Shown in pieces: positions 43,774 through 53,484 of a stretch of DNA of 64,000 nt. The notes under the pieces are model-generated. The model saw only the letters and a list, made by a program, of their open reading frames with translations. It was not told where the DNA came from and searched no databases. Position 1 is the first letter of the stretch. Every line of letters starts with the position of its first letter. The stretch lies in contig DWWQ01000054.1 of NCBI GenBank assembly GCA_019119615.1, positions 1 to 64,000 of the forward strand. Direction: 5' to 3'. The position numbers and the translations under genes were made by a program. The DNA comes from Candidatus Alistipes stercoravium (GTDB lineage Bacteria > Bacteroidota > Bacteroidia > Bacteroidales > Rikenellaceae).

Positions 43774-45027
43774 TCAGAACATGGCGCAGATGCTGATGCC
43801 GAGGGTCAGGCAATGCAGCCGCTCGCGCGAGACGCGTACAAGAGGCGGCGCACAGGTGTAGTCGGTGGCGAAGCGCACACCGAGATTCTGGGTGGCAAAA
43901 TAGGTGGTCGAGAAACCCGCGCCGAATGAAAATCCGCCCCGGTCGCCCAGAGGCCGCAGGTCGGTTTCGCACGATTTGTACCCTTCATAACCCGCCAAAA
44001 GACGCCCGCCTACGAGCCATCGCAACGACACGGGATAAGAGGCCTGGGGTCCCGCGAGAATCGAGCCGACCTCCAGATTGTCGCGCTGTGAAACCCCGTT
44101 CACGGCCACCCGGAGGTTCGTTACGGCCACGCGGCCGCCGACACCCCAGTAGGGCGAGGCGAACCAGGCGCCTTCGGCCCCGACCGAAGGGCCCGAGAAA
44201 AGCTCCGTACGCATATCCGCCCACGGCGTATAACGCCCGGGAACGACGGTCATGCCGATATTGAAGGCCACGAACGACGGATGCCGGGAACGGTCGTGGA
44301 TCGTCATCACCTCGGCGACGCGCAACCCCCGCTCCTTGAAAATCAGATCCGCGAGGTAGTAGCCCAACTCGGTGGCGAGGATACCGATACCGGCTCCGAC
44401 CATCACGTCGCTCATCCAGTGGCGGTTGTTCAGCTGGCGCGTAACACCCGTAACGGTCGCCAGCGTATAGCCGCCGATACTGTACCACGGACTGCGATGC
44501 CCGTACTCCTTGTGGAGCATTGTCGCGGTCATGAAGGCCGTGGCGGTATGGCCCGAAGGAAAGGAGTTGCGCGACGATCCGTCGGGACGCATCACGCGGC
44601 AGGAGTACTTGAGCGAATTGACCGCAATGGCCATCAATCCGGCCGAGAAGGCATCCGAGGTGAGCATGCGGCCCCAGGAGCTGCGTCCCTGCACGCCGAA
44701 GGCCTTCATGCCGAGCATCACCGCCGCAGGGGCATACTGCAAATAGTCGTCATAGTCGTGGTGGAACGACGAGACATAGCCGTTGCGCAGCCGGCGGAAG
44801 TCGGCATCATAGGACTGCATGATGACCCCGCCGACGATCAGCGGCACGGCGACATAGGTCATCCGATAAGCCCTCGTGGAGGTATGCAGGTCGATATGCC
44901 GCGCAAAACGGCCCTCCTCGGAGAGCGGCACGAGGTACTCGCGGCCGAGCGAGTCGCGCACCTGCGCCCCGGCAAAAAGCGGGAGCAGGCAGGCTGCCGA
45001 AAGAAGGATTCCAATGAGCCGACACAT
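43774..45027 (-). CDS. PAP2 phosphatase fused to a probable outer-membrane beta-barrel
   Basis: The 417-residue protein has a signal peptide ending FAGAQ. A PAP2 domain at about 105-205 has the three acid-phosphatase motifs KYSCRVMRPDG, SFPSGHTATAF and RQLNNRHWMSDVMVG. From about residue 250 on there are alternating amphipathic strands (FVAFNIGMTVVPGRY, GFSFGAGFSTTYFATQNLGV) ending in a terminal Phe (LTLGISICAMF), which suggests a small beta barrel. PAP2 enzymes dephosphorylate lipids such as undecaprenyl pyrophosphate or lipid A. Lipid A 4'-phosphatase (LpxF-type) is one candidate in this phylum, but the substrate cannot be told from sequence. It starts three bases after the calcium ATPase gene. 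Confidence 0.82.
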   Translation of the reverse strand: MCRLIGILLSAACLLPLFAGAQVRDSLGREYLVPLSEEGRFARHIDLHTSTRAYRMTYVAVPLIVGGVIMQSYDADFRRLRNGYVSSFHHDYDDYLQYAPAAVMLGMKAFGVQGRSSWGRMLTSDAFSAGLMAIAVNSLKYSCRVMRPDGSSRNSFPSGHTATAFMTATMLHKEYGHRSPWYSIGGYTLATVTGVTRQLNNRHWMSDVMVGAGIGILATELGYYLADLIFKERGLRVAEVMTIHDRSRHPSFVAFNIGMTVVPGRYTPWADMRTELFSGPSVGAEGAWFASPYWGVGGRVAVTNLRVAVNGVSQRDNLEVGSILAGPQASYPVSLRWLVGGRLLAGYEGYKSCETDLRPLGDRGGFSFGAGFSTTYFATQNLGVRFATDYTCAPPLVRVSRERLHCLTLGISICAMF

Positions 45028-45030
45028 GAC

Positions 45031-47610
45031 TTAACGTATTTTACGCCGCCGAAAGGCACGCACGGCCTCGCCGCCGAAGGCCAGCAGCGAAGTCAGCAGA
45101 ATCACCACGGTCCACTCCTGCCACGGCAGCGGCGTCGTGCGGAAGACCTCGCCGCCGAACTCGACGACGAGCACCTGACCCACGGCGATGGCCAGCAGGA
45201 TAAGGAAGAACTCGCGGCATCCCTTCAGGCAGGTGAAGACCGAATGGTGGGTTTCGAACCCTTTGGCGTTGAACATGTTCCAGAACTGGAAGAAGACGAA
45301 CGTCGAGAAGAAGAGCGTCAGCCGGTGTACGGTCATGCCCTCCGCGGAGAAGGTCCAGCCAAAGAGCAGCCCGAGCAGCACGGCCACCATGACGATGCCG
45401 CAGGCGAAAATCGTGCGGGCCATGGCCGGTGAGATGATGAACTCGTCGCACCGGCGCGGCCGGTCCTCCATCACCTCGGCACTCGGCGGCAGCGAGGCCA
45501 TGGCCATCGCCGCAAAGGTATCCATGATGATATTGACCCAGAGGATCTGTACGACCGTCAGCGGCATGTCGGTGCCGAAAATTGCACCGACGAAGCAGAT
45601 GAGGATCGCCACGAAGTTGATCGTCAGCTGGAAGAGCACGAAACGCTGGATATTGCGGTAGAGCGAGCGGCCCCACATCACGGCCGTGGCGATCGAGGCG
45701 AACGAGTCGTCGAGCAGCGTGATGTCCGAGGCATCCTTTGCCACGGAGGTTCCCGAGCCCATCGAGAGGCCGACGTTGGCGAAGTTCAGCGCCGGGGCGT
45801 CGTTCGTGCCGTCGCCCGTTACGGCCACCACCTCGCCCCGCTGCTGGAGCAGGCGCACCAGGCGCTGCTTGTCCAGCGGGCGCGCCCGCGACATGATCTT
45901 CAGCTCCTGCACCCGTTCGAGCAGCTCCCCGTCGCTCGCCGCAGCGAAGTCGGCACCCGTAATGTGGTTGCGCTCCGTATCGCGGGCATCGTCCCAGAGT
46001 CCGATCTGACGGGCAATCTCCCGCGCCGTTGCGGGCGTGTCGCCCGTAACGATCTTGACGCCGATACCCGCCCGCAGGCACTGTCCGACAGCCGCCGGAA
46101 CATCCTCGCGCACGGGGTCCTGAATCGCCGCCACGGCCGCAAAGTGCAGGCCCCCGGCCGCCACCGCCTCAAGGCAGTCCGAAGCCGCGGTCTCGGCCCA
46201 CGCCACGGCCAGCGTCCGCATGGCGTGGTTCTGGAAGTCCAGCAGACGGGCGGCAACCGCCTCGTCGTTTCCGTCTGCGGCGCACATCGCCCGCACGATC
46301 TCGGGAGCGCCCTTCACGCAGAGGATCTGCCGTCCGGAGACGCCGCTGCGGATGATTGTCGCCATGTATTTGCGCTCGGTCGAGAAGGTCAGCCGGTCGA
46401 TGATCCGCGCCCCGGCACGCAGCTGTTCGTAATCCTCGCCGCGGCCGCGCAGCCACTCGAGCAGCGCCCCTTCCGTAGGGTTGCCGATGATGTGCCCCTC
46501 CGCGTCGAGAAAGGCCGTGGAGTTGAGCGCCACGACCTCGGCAAACTCCCCGTCGGGCAGCGCATCGTAACGCACGAGCTCCTGAACGTGCATCTTGTTC
46601 TGCGTAAGCGTGCCAGTCTTGTCGGTGCAGATGACCGTTACGGCGCCCATCGTCTCGCAGGCATGCATCTTGCGCACCAGATTGTTCGTCTTGAGCATCC
46701 GCCGCATGGACATCGCCAGCGAGAGCGTGATGCTCATCGGCAGCCCCTCGGGCACGGCCATCACGATCAGAGCCACCGATACCATAAATATATGGAGCAC
46801 CTGCTGCGAGATGGTCAGCCAGTCCTTTTCAAGCAGGTCGCCCACGAAGATGGCCTTTCCGAGCATCACGCAGAAGATCAGTGCCGAGAGGGCGATGCCG
46901 ACGCGGCCGATGAGCTGCGAGAGGCGCGTGAGCTGCCGGTCGAGCGGCGTCGGCTCGTCGGTCTGGACCGTCGACTGCTCGGTAACGCGTCCCGCCTCCG
47001 TATGGTCGCCCACGGCCGTTACGACCAGAATGCCGTAGCCGTCGGCGACGGTCGTGCCGCGCAGCACGACATTCGACGGATAGGTAGCCTCCGGGTCGAA
47101 ATGGGCCTCGTCGACCGTCTTGTCCACCTCGGGTTCGCCCGTGAGGGTCGATTCGTTGATCTTCAGCGACACGGCCTCGACCAGCTCGCCGTCGGCCGGG
47201 ATCGTCTCGCCGCTTTCGACGTAGACCACGTCGCCGACAACCACCTCGCGGCGCGGGATCTCGCGGATCGACCCGTCGCGCATCACCTTCACCGCCACGT
47301 CGTCATTGACGCGGTTCAGCCGCCGGAACCGCCGCTGGGCGTCCCACTCGAACCAGAAACCCACACACGTGGCGAGGATGATGGCGCAGATGATGCCGAT
47401 CGACTCGGTAAAGTCGCGGTGCACGAAGCCGATCGCCAGCGACAGCACGGCGGCCAGCAGCAGAATGCGGATGATCGGATCACGGAACTTTTCGAGCAGC
47501 AGCAGCCACGCCGAAGCATCCTTGGGCGGGGTGATGACGTTGTCGCCGTGCGTGCTCCGGCTCTGTGCGACCTCCTGTGAGGTGAGTCCCTTCGGGTTGT
47601 AGCGGATCAT
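45031..47610 (-). CDS. Calcium-translocating P-type ATPase (PMCA type)
   Basis: The 859-residue P-type ATPase has the actuator motif STLTGEPEVDK near 155, the ion-site helix MAVPEGLPMSITLSLAMSMR near 285 and the phosphorylation motif ICTDKTGTLTQNK near 330. The nucleotide-domain motif VKGAPE and the hinge TGDGTNDAPALNFANVGLSM near 600 are also intact. TM6 reads LWVNIIMDTFAAMAMAS, with the Asn and Asp that bind calcium in SERCA/PMCA pumps. It should export calcium from the cytoplasm. It lies two bases after rodA, in a run with the cell-shape genes, so is probably read through from that operon. Confidence 0.92.
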   Translation of the reverse strand: MIRYNPKGLTSQEVAQSRSTHGDNVITPPKDASAWLLLLEKFRDPIIRILLLAAVLSLAIGFVHRDFTESIGIICAIILATCVGFWFEWDAQRRFRRLNRVNDDVAVKVMRDGSIREIPRREVVVGDVVYVESGETIPADGELVEAVSLKINESTLTGEPEVDKTVDEAHFDPEATYPSNVVLRGTTVADGYGILVVTAVGDHTEAGRVTEQSTVQTDEPTPLDRQLTRLSQLIGRVGIALSALIFCVMLGKAIFVGDLLEKDWLTISQQVLHIFMVSVALIVMAVPEGLPMSITLSLAMSMRRMLKTNNLVRKMHACETMGAVTVICTDKTGTLTQNKMHVQELVRYDALPDGEFAEVVALNSTAFLDAEGHIIGNPTEGALLEWLRGRGEDYEQLRAGARIIDRLTFSTERKYMATIIRSGVSGRQILCVKGAPEIVRAMCAADGNDEAVAARLLDFQNHAMRTLAVAWAETAASDCLEAVAAGGLHFAAVAAIQDPVREDVPAAVGQCLRAGIGVKIVTGDTPATAREIARQIGLWDDARDTERNHITGADFAAASDGELLERVQELKIMSRARPLDKQRLVRLLQQRGEVVAVTGDGTNDAPALNFANVGLSMGSGTSVAKDASDITLLDDSFASIATAVMWGRSLYRNIQRFVLFQLTINFVAILICFVGAIFGTDMPLTVVQILWVNIIMDTFAAMAMASLPPSAEVMEDRPRRCDEFIISPAMARTIFACGIVMVAVLLGLLFGWTFSAEGMTVHRLTLFFSTFVFFQFWNMFNAKGFETHHSVFTCLKGCREFFLILLAIAVGQVLVVEFGGEVFRTTPLPWQEWTVVILLTSLLAFGGEAVRAFRRRKIR

Positions 47611-47612
47611 TT

Positions 47613-49055
47613 TCAGAACTTATTGAGGGTGAACTGCCGCGTCGAGGCGTCGAGCCGCACGGCAATGAAAAGAAGTATCGTGAAGGCGATGAGCGACGAA
47701 CCGCCGTAGCTCATGAACGGCAGCGGGATACCCATGACGGGCATCAGGCCGATGGCCATGCCGACATTGACCAGCACATGGAAGAGCAGGATGGAGGCGA
47801 CGCTGTAACAGTAGATGCGTCCGAAGGGCTCCTCCTGCCGTTCACCCATGCGCATCAGGCGCAGGATGAGCAGGCAGAGCAGCGTGAGGACCACCGTGGC
47901 ACCCACGAAGCCCCACTCCTCGCCCACCGTGCAGAAGATGAAGTCGGTGTGGCGTTCGGGGACGAAACCGTACTTGATCTGCGTGCCCTGCAGGAAGCCC
48001 TTGCCCCAGAAGCCGCCCGAGCCGATGGCGATCTTCGACTGATTGACGTTGTAGTCGATGCCCTGCGGGTCGTTGATAACTCCCAGGAAACTCAAAATAC
48101 GGTTCTGCTGGTGCTCCTTGAGGATCTTGTTGAAGATGTAGTCGGTCGTCGGCAGGAAGACGAGCGAGCCGACGAAGAGGCCCAGCGTGATGAAGATATT
48201 GGTCAGATTCGTCCGGAAGGCGTAGACCGCAACGAAAAACAGCGAGGCCACCGTAACGATCAGCAGGCTGTGGTAGAGGTCCAGCGATCCGGGAGCGATG
48301 AGCTGCGCGACGATGCAGAGCAGAATGCTCGCCAGCGAGAGGACGGCCAGGTAGATGACGCGCGAACGCCACCGTCCGTTCATCATCGCCTCGGAGAGCG
48401 TGCAGACCAGGATCAGCGAGACGAGCAGGGTCATCGGCGAGAGGAGGAACGAAAAGATGAACAGCGCGGCGATGAAGAGCACCGGAATGCAGAGCCACTT
48501 GTTGAGCCCCTCGCGGTAGAGCACGAAGAGGAATGAGGCCAGGACGATGCCCGAGCCGGTGTCGTTCTGCAGGATGATGATCAGCAGCGGGGTGCAGATC
48601 ACCACGCCCACCTTGAAGAGGTCTCCGGGGCGGTTGATCGAGAAGCTGTAGTTGCTCATCACGCGGGCCAGGGCCAGGGCCGTGGCGATCTTGGCGAACT
48701 CCACGGGCTGCACGCGGAACGAGCCGAACTCGAACCACGCCTTGGCGCCGTTGACCTCATGGCCGAAGGCCAGGGCCGCCAACAGCATCGCCAGACCCAG
48801 GAAGTAGGCCGGATAGGCCAGCATGTGGTAGTAGCGCACGTCGAGCAGCAGCACGATGACGGCCACGACCCACGCCGCGCCGATCCAGACGAGCTGCTTC
48901 ATGTAGAAGTGCGAGAAGGAGAAGATGTCGCCGGCCGTATCGTCGTAGGAGGCCGAGGTGATCGAGAGCCATCCCGCGATGACGATCAGCACATAGAGCA
49001 GTACCGTGCCGAAATCGACGCCGTCGAAGATCGTATTGTGCCGGTTAGCGGTCAT
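47613..49055 (-). CDS. rodA: RodA, SEDS peptidoglycan glycosyltransferase
   Basis: RodA polymerises lipid II into glycan strands in the elongasome. The 480-residue protein has about ten membrane helices. Typical SEDS blocks include NGAKAWFEFGSFRVQPVEFA near residue 95, ILQNDTGSGIVLASFLFVLY, SKIAIGSGGFWGKGFLQGTQ, VPERHTDFIFCTVGEEWGFV and GIPLPFMSYGGSSLIAF. It is longer than E. coli RodA (370) because of extra periplasmic sequence between helices, as in relatives. I start at MTANRHNTIFDGVD (49055), which overlaps the mrdA end by 11 bases. Confidence 0.95.
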   Translation of the reverse strand: MTANRHNTIFDGVDFGTVLLYVLIVIAGWLSITSASYDDTAGDIFSFSHFYMKQLVWIGAAWVVAVIVLLLDVRYYHMLAYPAYFLGLAMLLAALAFGHEVNGAKAWFEFGSFRVQPVEFAKIATALALARVMSNYSFSINRPGDLFKVGVVICTPLLIIILQNDTGSGIVLASFLFVLYREGLNKWLCIPVLFIAALFIFSFLLSPMTLLVSLILVCTLSEAMMNGRWRSRVIYLAVLSLASILLCIVAQLIAPGSLDLYHSLLIVTVASLFFVAVYAFRTNLTNIFITLGLFVGSLVFLPTTDYIFNKILKEHQQNRILSFLGVINDPQGIDYNVNQSKIAIGSGGFWGKGFLQGTQIKYGFVPERHTDFIFCTVGEEWGFVGATVVLTLLCLLILRLMRMGERQEEPFGRIYCYSVASILLFHVLVNVGMAIGLMPVMGIPLPFMSYGGSSLIAFTILLFIAVRLDASTRQFTLNKF

Positions 49056-50871
49056 AGGCCGGATAGTAGATTTGCATGTTCTTGACATATTCGAGGAGTG
49101 CCGGGCGACGGATCGTATCCGTCAGGTAGTACTCCTCGAGCAGGCTGGCGATGGGCAGTGCGGCCGAGGCTCCGAAACCGCCGTTTTCGACATAGACCGA
49201 GATGGCGATCTTCGGGTTGTCCTTCGGGGCGAACGAAAGGAAGGTCGAGTGGTCGCGGCCGCGGGGGTTCTGTGCCGTACCGGTCTTGCCGCAGACATCC
49301 CAGCCGTCGAGGCGCGCCATGCGCGAGGTGCCGTCCACGTTCACGCTCCGCCACATGCCCTCGACGATCGGCTCGAAATGCTTGGGTTCGACCTTCGTGT
49401 AGTGGCGCTCGTAAAAGCGGGCGTCGATCGAGTCGCGGCCCTCGATCCGCTTGACGATATGCGGGATGTAGTAGTAGCCGCGGTTGGCGACGATCGCCGC
49501 GAGGTTGGCCAGCTGCAGGGGCGTGCAGCCCAGGGCATCCTGGCCGATCGAGAGCGAGAGCACCGTCAGGGCGTTCCACGACTTGCGGTACTGCTTGTCG
49601 TAGTAGGCCCGGTCGGGGACATAGCCGTTGCCCTCGTCCAGGAAGTCGGAGCCCAGCTTGCGGCCGAAGCCGAAGCTCTCGACATACTCCCGCCAGACAT
49701 CGAAGCCCTCCTTGACGTTCTCGTATTTCGGGTTCTCCAGGATATCGCGGAAGACGTAGCAGAAGTAGGCGTTGCACGAGGTCGAGACGGCATAGCGCAG
49801 ATCCAGGGGCGAAGCGTGCGCATGGCACTTCATCTTCAGCCGCCCGGCCTGGTAGCCCATGTTGCAGACGTGGCGGTCCGAAGGGCGCAGCACCCCCTCC
49901 TGCAGTCCGATGAGTCCCTGCACCAGCTTGAAGGTCGAGCCCGGCGGGTACTTGGCCTTCACGGCCCGGTTGAAGAGCGGCTGCCGCTTGTTGTAGAGCA
50001 TCTGCATGTAGTGGTTGCCGCGCTCGCGCCCCACCAGCTCGTCGGGATCGTACGTCGGCGAGGAGACCATCATCAGGATCTCCCCGGTCGAGGGTTCGAT
50101 GGCCACCGCCGCACCGACCTTGCCGCGCATGAGCTCCTCGCCGAGCAGCTGCAGCCGCGCGTCGATCGTGCTCACAAGCGTGCTGCCCGGCTCGGGCAGC
50201 GAATCGTAGTAGCCGTTCATGTAGGAGCCCTTGATGGCCCCGTGCGTATCGCGTTCGAGAACCTTGACACCCTTCTTGCCCCGCAGCTCGGGCTCGTAGG
50301 CCGACTCCACGCCGCTGATGCCCACATAGTCGCCCGCCTTGTAGGAGGTGTAGCGCTTGAGCATGTCCTGCGTAACCTCGCCGACATAGCCCAGCAGGTT
50401 GCCGCCGATCTGCCGCGGGTAGTGGCGCACGGTGCGGTAAACCGTATAGAAGCCGCGGAAGTTGCACTCGTCGAAGCGGAGCTTCTCCTCCTTGGAGACG
50501 TAGTTGGCGATCAGGCGCGGCGCCCGGGGATAGACGCGGGCATTGGCCAGCTCGCGGTCGAGCTTCTCGCGCGAGATGCCGGCAATGGCGCACAGCCGCG
50601 CCGTGTCGAAGCCGTTGCGGTCCATGTCGTGGTAGATGACCATCAGGTCATAGCACTCGCGGCTCTGCACGAGGTACTCGCCGTTGCGGTCGTAGACCTC
50701 GCCGCGCGGCGGATACTGCACCTCGAAACGCAGCACGTTGCCGCGGGCCATCTCGACATAGCGCGTATCGATGAGCTGGATGTAGGCCAGTCGCCCGAGG
50801 ATCATCACGAAGATCAGCAGCACGACCGCCTGCAGGGTCCGCATGCGGACAAATCCTTCGGAACTGTTCAT
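49045..50871 (-). CDS. mrdA: Penicillin-binding protein 2 (transpeptidase)
   Basis: PBP2 crosslinks peptidoglycan made by RodA. The 608-residue protein has one N-terminal membrane helix (LQAVVLLIFVMILGRLAYIQ) and a dimerisation domain. The transpeptidase domain has the SxxK motif GSTFKLVQGL near 305, the SxN motif STSCNAYFCYVF near 360 and KTGTAQNPRGRDHSTFLSF near 525. All three catalytic motifs are intact. I chose the start at 50871 because its ATG overlaps the mreD stop (ATGA); an ATG nine codons further in is an alternative. Confidence 0.95.
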   Translation of the reverse strand: MNSSEGFVRMRTLQAVVLLIFVMILGRLAYIQLIDTRYVEMARGNVLRFEVQYPPRGEVYDRNGEYLVQSRECYDLMVIYHDMDRNGFDTARLCAIAGISREKLDRELANARVYPRAPRLIANYVSKEEKLRFDECNFRGFYTVYRTVRHYPRQIGGNLLGYVGEVTQDMLKRYTSYKAGDYVGISGVESAYEPELRGKKGVKVLERDTHGAIKGSYMNGYYDSLPEPGSTLVSTIDARLQLLGEELMRGKVGAAVAIEPSTGEILMMVSSPTYDPDELVGRERGNHYMQMLYNKRQPLFNRAVKAKYPPGSTFKLVQGLIGLQEGVLRPSDRHVCNMGYQAGRLKMKCHAHASPLDLRYAVSTSCNAYFCYVFRDILENPKYENVKEGFDVWREYVESFGFGRKLGSDFLDEGNGYVPDRAYYDKQYRKSWNALTVLSLSIGQDALGCTPLQLANLAAIVANRGYYYIPHIVKRIEGRDSIDARFYERHYTKVEPKHFEPIVEGMWRSVNVDGTSRMARLDGWDVCGKTGTAQNPRGRDHSTFLSFAPKDNPKIAISVYVENGGFGASAALPIASLLEEYYLTDTIRRPALLEYVKNMQIYYPAYDR

Positions 50872-51386
50872 ACGCGCACGGAGAGTTTGACGGTGAAGAC
50901 CCGGGCGATGATCCAGACAAAGGCCAGCGTCAGGAGCGAGCTCACCAGGATACGGATCACCGTATGCAGGAGATGTTCCCACGAGAGGGCCTCAAGCAGG
51001 AAAAAGACCGTATGGTGCATGAGGATCATCAGCAGCAGATAGTCGATGAACGTCCGGCGTCCGAGCCGTTCGACGGAGGGGATTCCGCCCTCACGGACAT
51101 TTTCCCGGCCGCAGAGCAGGTTCAGGAGCATCGGGCGCAGGAAGGCTACCGGCAGCGTCGCGATGGTATTGATGCCCGCCGTACCCATCGAGGCATCCAT
51201 CACCACGCCCGTGAGCAGGCCCGCGCCGAGCAGGACGGCGGGCGGCGTGTCGAGCGGCAGCAGGATGATGAAGGCGACGTATATGAGCGGATTGAGATAG
51301 ACGCTGATCGACAGGTTGTCGAACAGGAAAACCTGCAGCAGCACGGTTGCCGCGAAAAGGGCGAGATATGGGAGTGTCCGATACAT
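50868..51386 (-). CDS. mreD: Rod shape-determining protein MreD
   Basis: The 172-residue protein has about five membrane helices, beginning MYRTLPYLALFAATVLLQVF with LSISVYLNPLIYVAFIILLP. Weak conservation is normal for MreD. The identification rests on membrane layout, size and its place between mreC and mrdA. It overlaps mrdA by four bases. Confidence 0.9.
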   Translation of the reverse strand: MYRTLPYLALFAATVLLQVFLFDNLSISVYLNPLIYVAFIILLPLDTPPAVLLGAGLLTGVVMDASMGTAGINTIATLPVAFLRPMLLNLLCGRENVREGGIPSVERLGRRTFIDYLLLMILMHHTVFFLLEALSWEHLLHTVIRILVSSLLTLAFVWIIARVFTVKLSVRV

Positions 51387-51389
51387 CGG

Positions 51390-52241
51390 TTACATGCGTG
51401 TGTGTTGTTCGATCAGTTCGCTCTGCTGCAGCGCGCGGATCTCGTTCAGGTCCCGGTTTTCGACCACGATGACATCCGACAGGCGCGACATCTCGGCCGC
51501 CAGACGCACCCGGACCGTATAGGAGGTGCGCATCGGATCCAGCTCGGCACTCTCGACCCAGCCGATCCGCACCCCTTCGGGGAAATACTCCGAGAAGCCC
51601 GTCGTAACGACCTCGTCGCCCGGGTGGGGTTCGGCATATTTGGACAACTCGCCCAGGATGACCACATGCGGGTCGAGGCCGTCCCAGTAGATCGAGCCCA
51701 GGTAGTCCGAGTCGGCGAGCTTGCCGCTGGCCCGGAACGAGGTGTTGAGCACCGATATCGCCACGGCGTAGCGGTCCGTGCAATCGACCACATAGCCCAC
51801 CATCGCGCCGTCGGGCGTGAGCACCGACATGTCGGGCTGAATGCCCGCATTCCGGCCCCGGTTGAGCGTAATGAGGTTCTGCTGCCGGTTGATCGAATTC
51901 GAGGCCACCGAAGCCACGGTATAGAAGTATTTCGACTCCCCGATACTCTGCAGGCAGCTGTCCAGGTGTGCTGAGGCCACCACCTCCTCGTAGCGGGAGA
52001 GGCGCTCTTCGAGCTGCGTGATCCGGTCGAGCAGCACCCGGTTCTCGGATCCCATCAGAAAGTAGCGGCGGATGCCCCCGAAAAGACTGCGGAGGCCGCC
52101 GCTCACCTGGTTCGTCCGCGCCAGCAGACGCGCCTGCGTATAGCTGGAGGAATGCGCATAGTAGCTGACGGCCAAAACCTCCAGCACCACGAACAGCACC
52201 ACGACGTAGATGCTGCGTATGAACTCGATCAACTTGCGCAA
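51390..52241 (-). CDS. mreC: Rod shape-determining protein MreC
   Basis: MreC is the periplasmic scaffold that activates PBP2-RodA. The 283-residue protein has one N-terminal membrane helix (SIYVVVLFVVLEVLAVSYYA) and a coiled coil near 65-95 (LLDRITQLEERLSRYEEVV). The double beta-barrel domain has NLITLNRGRNAGIQPDMSVL and GDEVVTTGFSEYFPEGVRIG. It is three bases upstream of mreD. Confidence 0.95.
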   Translation of the reverse strand: MRKLIEFIRSIYVVVLFVVLEVLAVSYYAHSSSYTQARLLARTNQVSGGLRSLFGGIRRYFLMGSENRVLLDRITQLEERLSRYEEVVASAHLDSCLQSIGESKYFYTVASVASNSINRQQNLITLNRGRNAGIQPDMSVLTPDGAMVGYVVDCTDRYAVAISVLNTSFRASGKLADSDYLGSIYWDGLDPHVVILGELSKYAEPHPGDEVVTTGFSEYFPEGVRIGWVESAELDPMRTSYTVRVRLAAEMSRLSDVIVVENRDLNEIRALQQSELIEQHTRM

Positions 52242-52261
52242 AGCCGCTTTCCTTTTAATTC

Positions 52262-52287
52262 AGATTGCGGACCGAAGCCCGCAATCT
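52262..52287 (-). promoter_or_regulatory. Intercistronic hairpin between mreB and mreC
   Basis: On the minus strand AGATTGCGG and CCGCAATCT form a 9-bp perfect stem with an 8-base loop, just before mreC. No T run follows. It is more likely an mRNA stability or partial attenuation element than a full terminator. Confidence 0.5.
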
Positions 52288-52355
52288 CCGTAATTGTTTC
52301 CTGTAAACCGGTTTCGCCCCGGAGGCCATGGTGCAGCCCCCGCCCCGGCCGTCCG

Positions 52356-53375
52356 CTACTTCATGAGGAACGAGAAACGGTTGATGTTCTTCAACGCAAT
52401 TCCCGTACCGCGCGCGATGGCCCGCAGGGGATCCTCGGCGATGTGGAACGGAATGCCCGTCTTCTCGTTCAGACGCCGGTCGAGACCCCGGATCAGGGCA
52501 CCGCCGCCCGCCAGGTAGATGCCGTTCTTGACGATGTCGGCATACAGCTCGGGAGGCATCGACTCGAGGACCTTCATCAGCGCCGCGTCGATCTTGGCCA
52601 GCGACTTCTCGAGGGCGTAGGCGATCTCGCTGTACGAGAGCGAGACGGTCTGCGGCAGTGCCGTGAGCATGTTGGGGCCCGTTACGACAAAATCCTCGGG
52701 TTCCTCCTCGAGCGAGGAGCTCGCCGCACCGATCGAGCACTTGATCGCCTCGGCCGTACGTTCGCCGATGCGGATGTTGTGCTGCTGGCGCACATAGCTC
52801 TGGATATCGCTCGTGAAGACGTCGCCCGCGACATTGATCGACTCCGAGCAGACGATGCCGCCGAGCGAGATGCAGGCGATCTCCGACGTACCGCCGCCGA
52901 TGTCGATGACCATGTTGCCCTCCGGAGCCTCGACGTCGAGACCCGCACCGAGGGCTGCGGCCATCGGTTCGTAGATCATGTAGACCTCGCGGCCTCCGGC
53001 ATGCTCGGCCGAGTCGCGCACGGCGCGGATCTCCACGTTCGTCGAACCCGACGGAATGCAGATCACCATGCGCAGCGACGGGGCAAAGAGGCTGCCCGAG
53101 GTCTTGACCTTCTTGATCATGCCGCGCAGCATGAGCTCCGTGGCGTTGAAGTCGGCGATCACGCCGTCCTTGAGCGGACGGATCGTCTTGATATTCGGAT
53201 TGGTTTTCTCGTGCATCTGACGCGCCTGATGGCCGATGGCCACGAGTTTTCCGGTATGTACGTCGAGTGCCACGATCGACGGTTCATCGACGACGACCTT
53301 GCCGTTGTAGATGATCAGCGTGTTGGCCGTTCCGAGGTCGATCGCCAGTTCCTGTGTCAAAGAAAAGATCCCCAT
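52356..53375 (-). CDS. mreB: Rod shape-determining protein MreB (bacterial actin)
   Basis: MreB filaments guide cell-wall elongation. The 339-residue protein has the actin-fold phosphate motifs AIDLGTANTLIIYNGK near residue 10 and NMVIDIGGGTSEIACISLGG near 160, YEPMAAALGAGLDVEAPEGN, and the adenosine motif IYLAGGGALIRGLDRRL near 290. I start at MGIFSLTQELAIDLG (53375); the longer frame adds an unlikely Cys/Arg-rich leader. It heads the mreBCD-mrdA-rodA operon, with a -7 element upstream at 53485-53492. Confidence 0.97.
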   Translation of the reverse strand: MGIFSLTQELAIDLGTANTLIIYNGKVVVDEPSIVALDVHTGKLVAIGHQARQMHEKTNPNIKTIRPLKDGVIADFNATELMLRGMIKKVKTSGSLFAPSLRMVICIPSGSTNVEIRAVRDSAEHAGGREVYMIYEPMAAALGAGLDVEAPEGNMVIDIGGGTSEIACISLGGIVCSESINVAGDVFTSDIQSYVRQQHNIRIGERTAEAIKCSIGAASSSLEEEPEDFVVTGPNMLTALPQTVSLSYSEIAYALEKSLAKIDAALMKVLESMPPELYADIVKNGIYLAGGGALIRGLDRRLNEKTGIPFHIAEDPLRAIARGTGIALKNINRFSFLMK

Positions 53376-53484
53376 AATTGAATCCCCAGCTTTTTTATCT
53401 CTTAAACTCCTTTCTATCAATAATATAACCCGCATTCCGCCGCCTGCGCACATCGCTGCGGAACGCAACGGCGGAATATCCGGA

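Noticed and set aside
49006..51042. A plus-strand open frame of about 680 codons across mrdA
   Set aside because: It is antisense to penicillin-binding protein 2, which has all three catalytic motifs.
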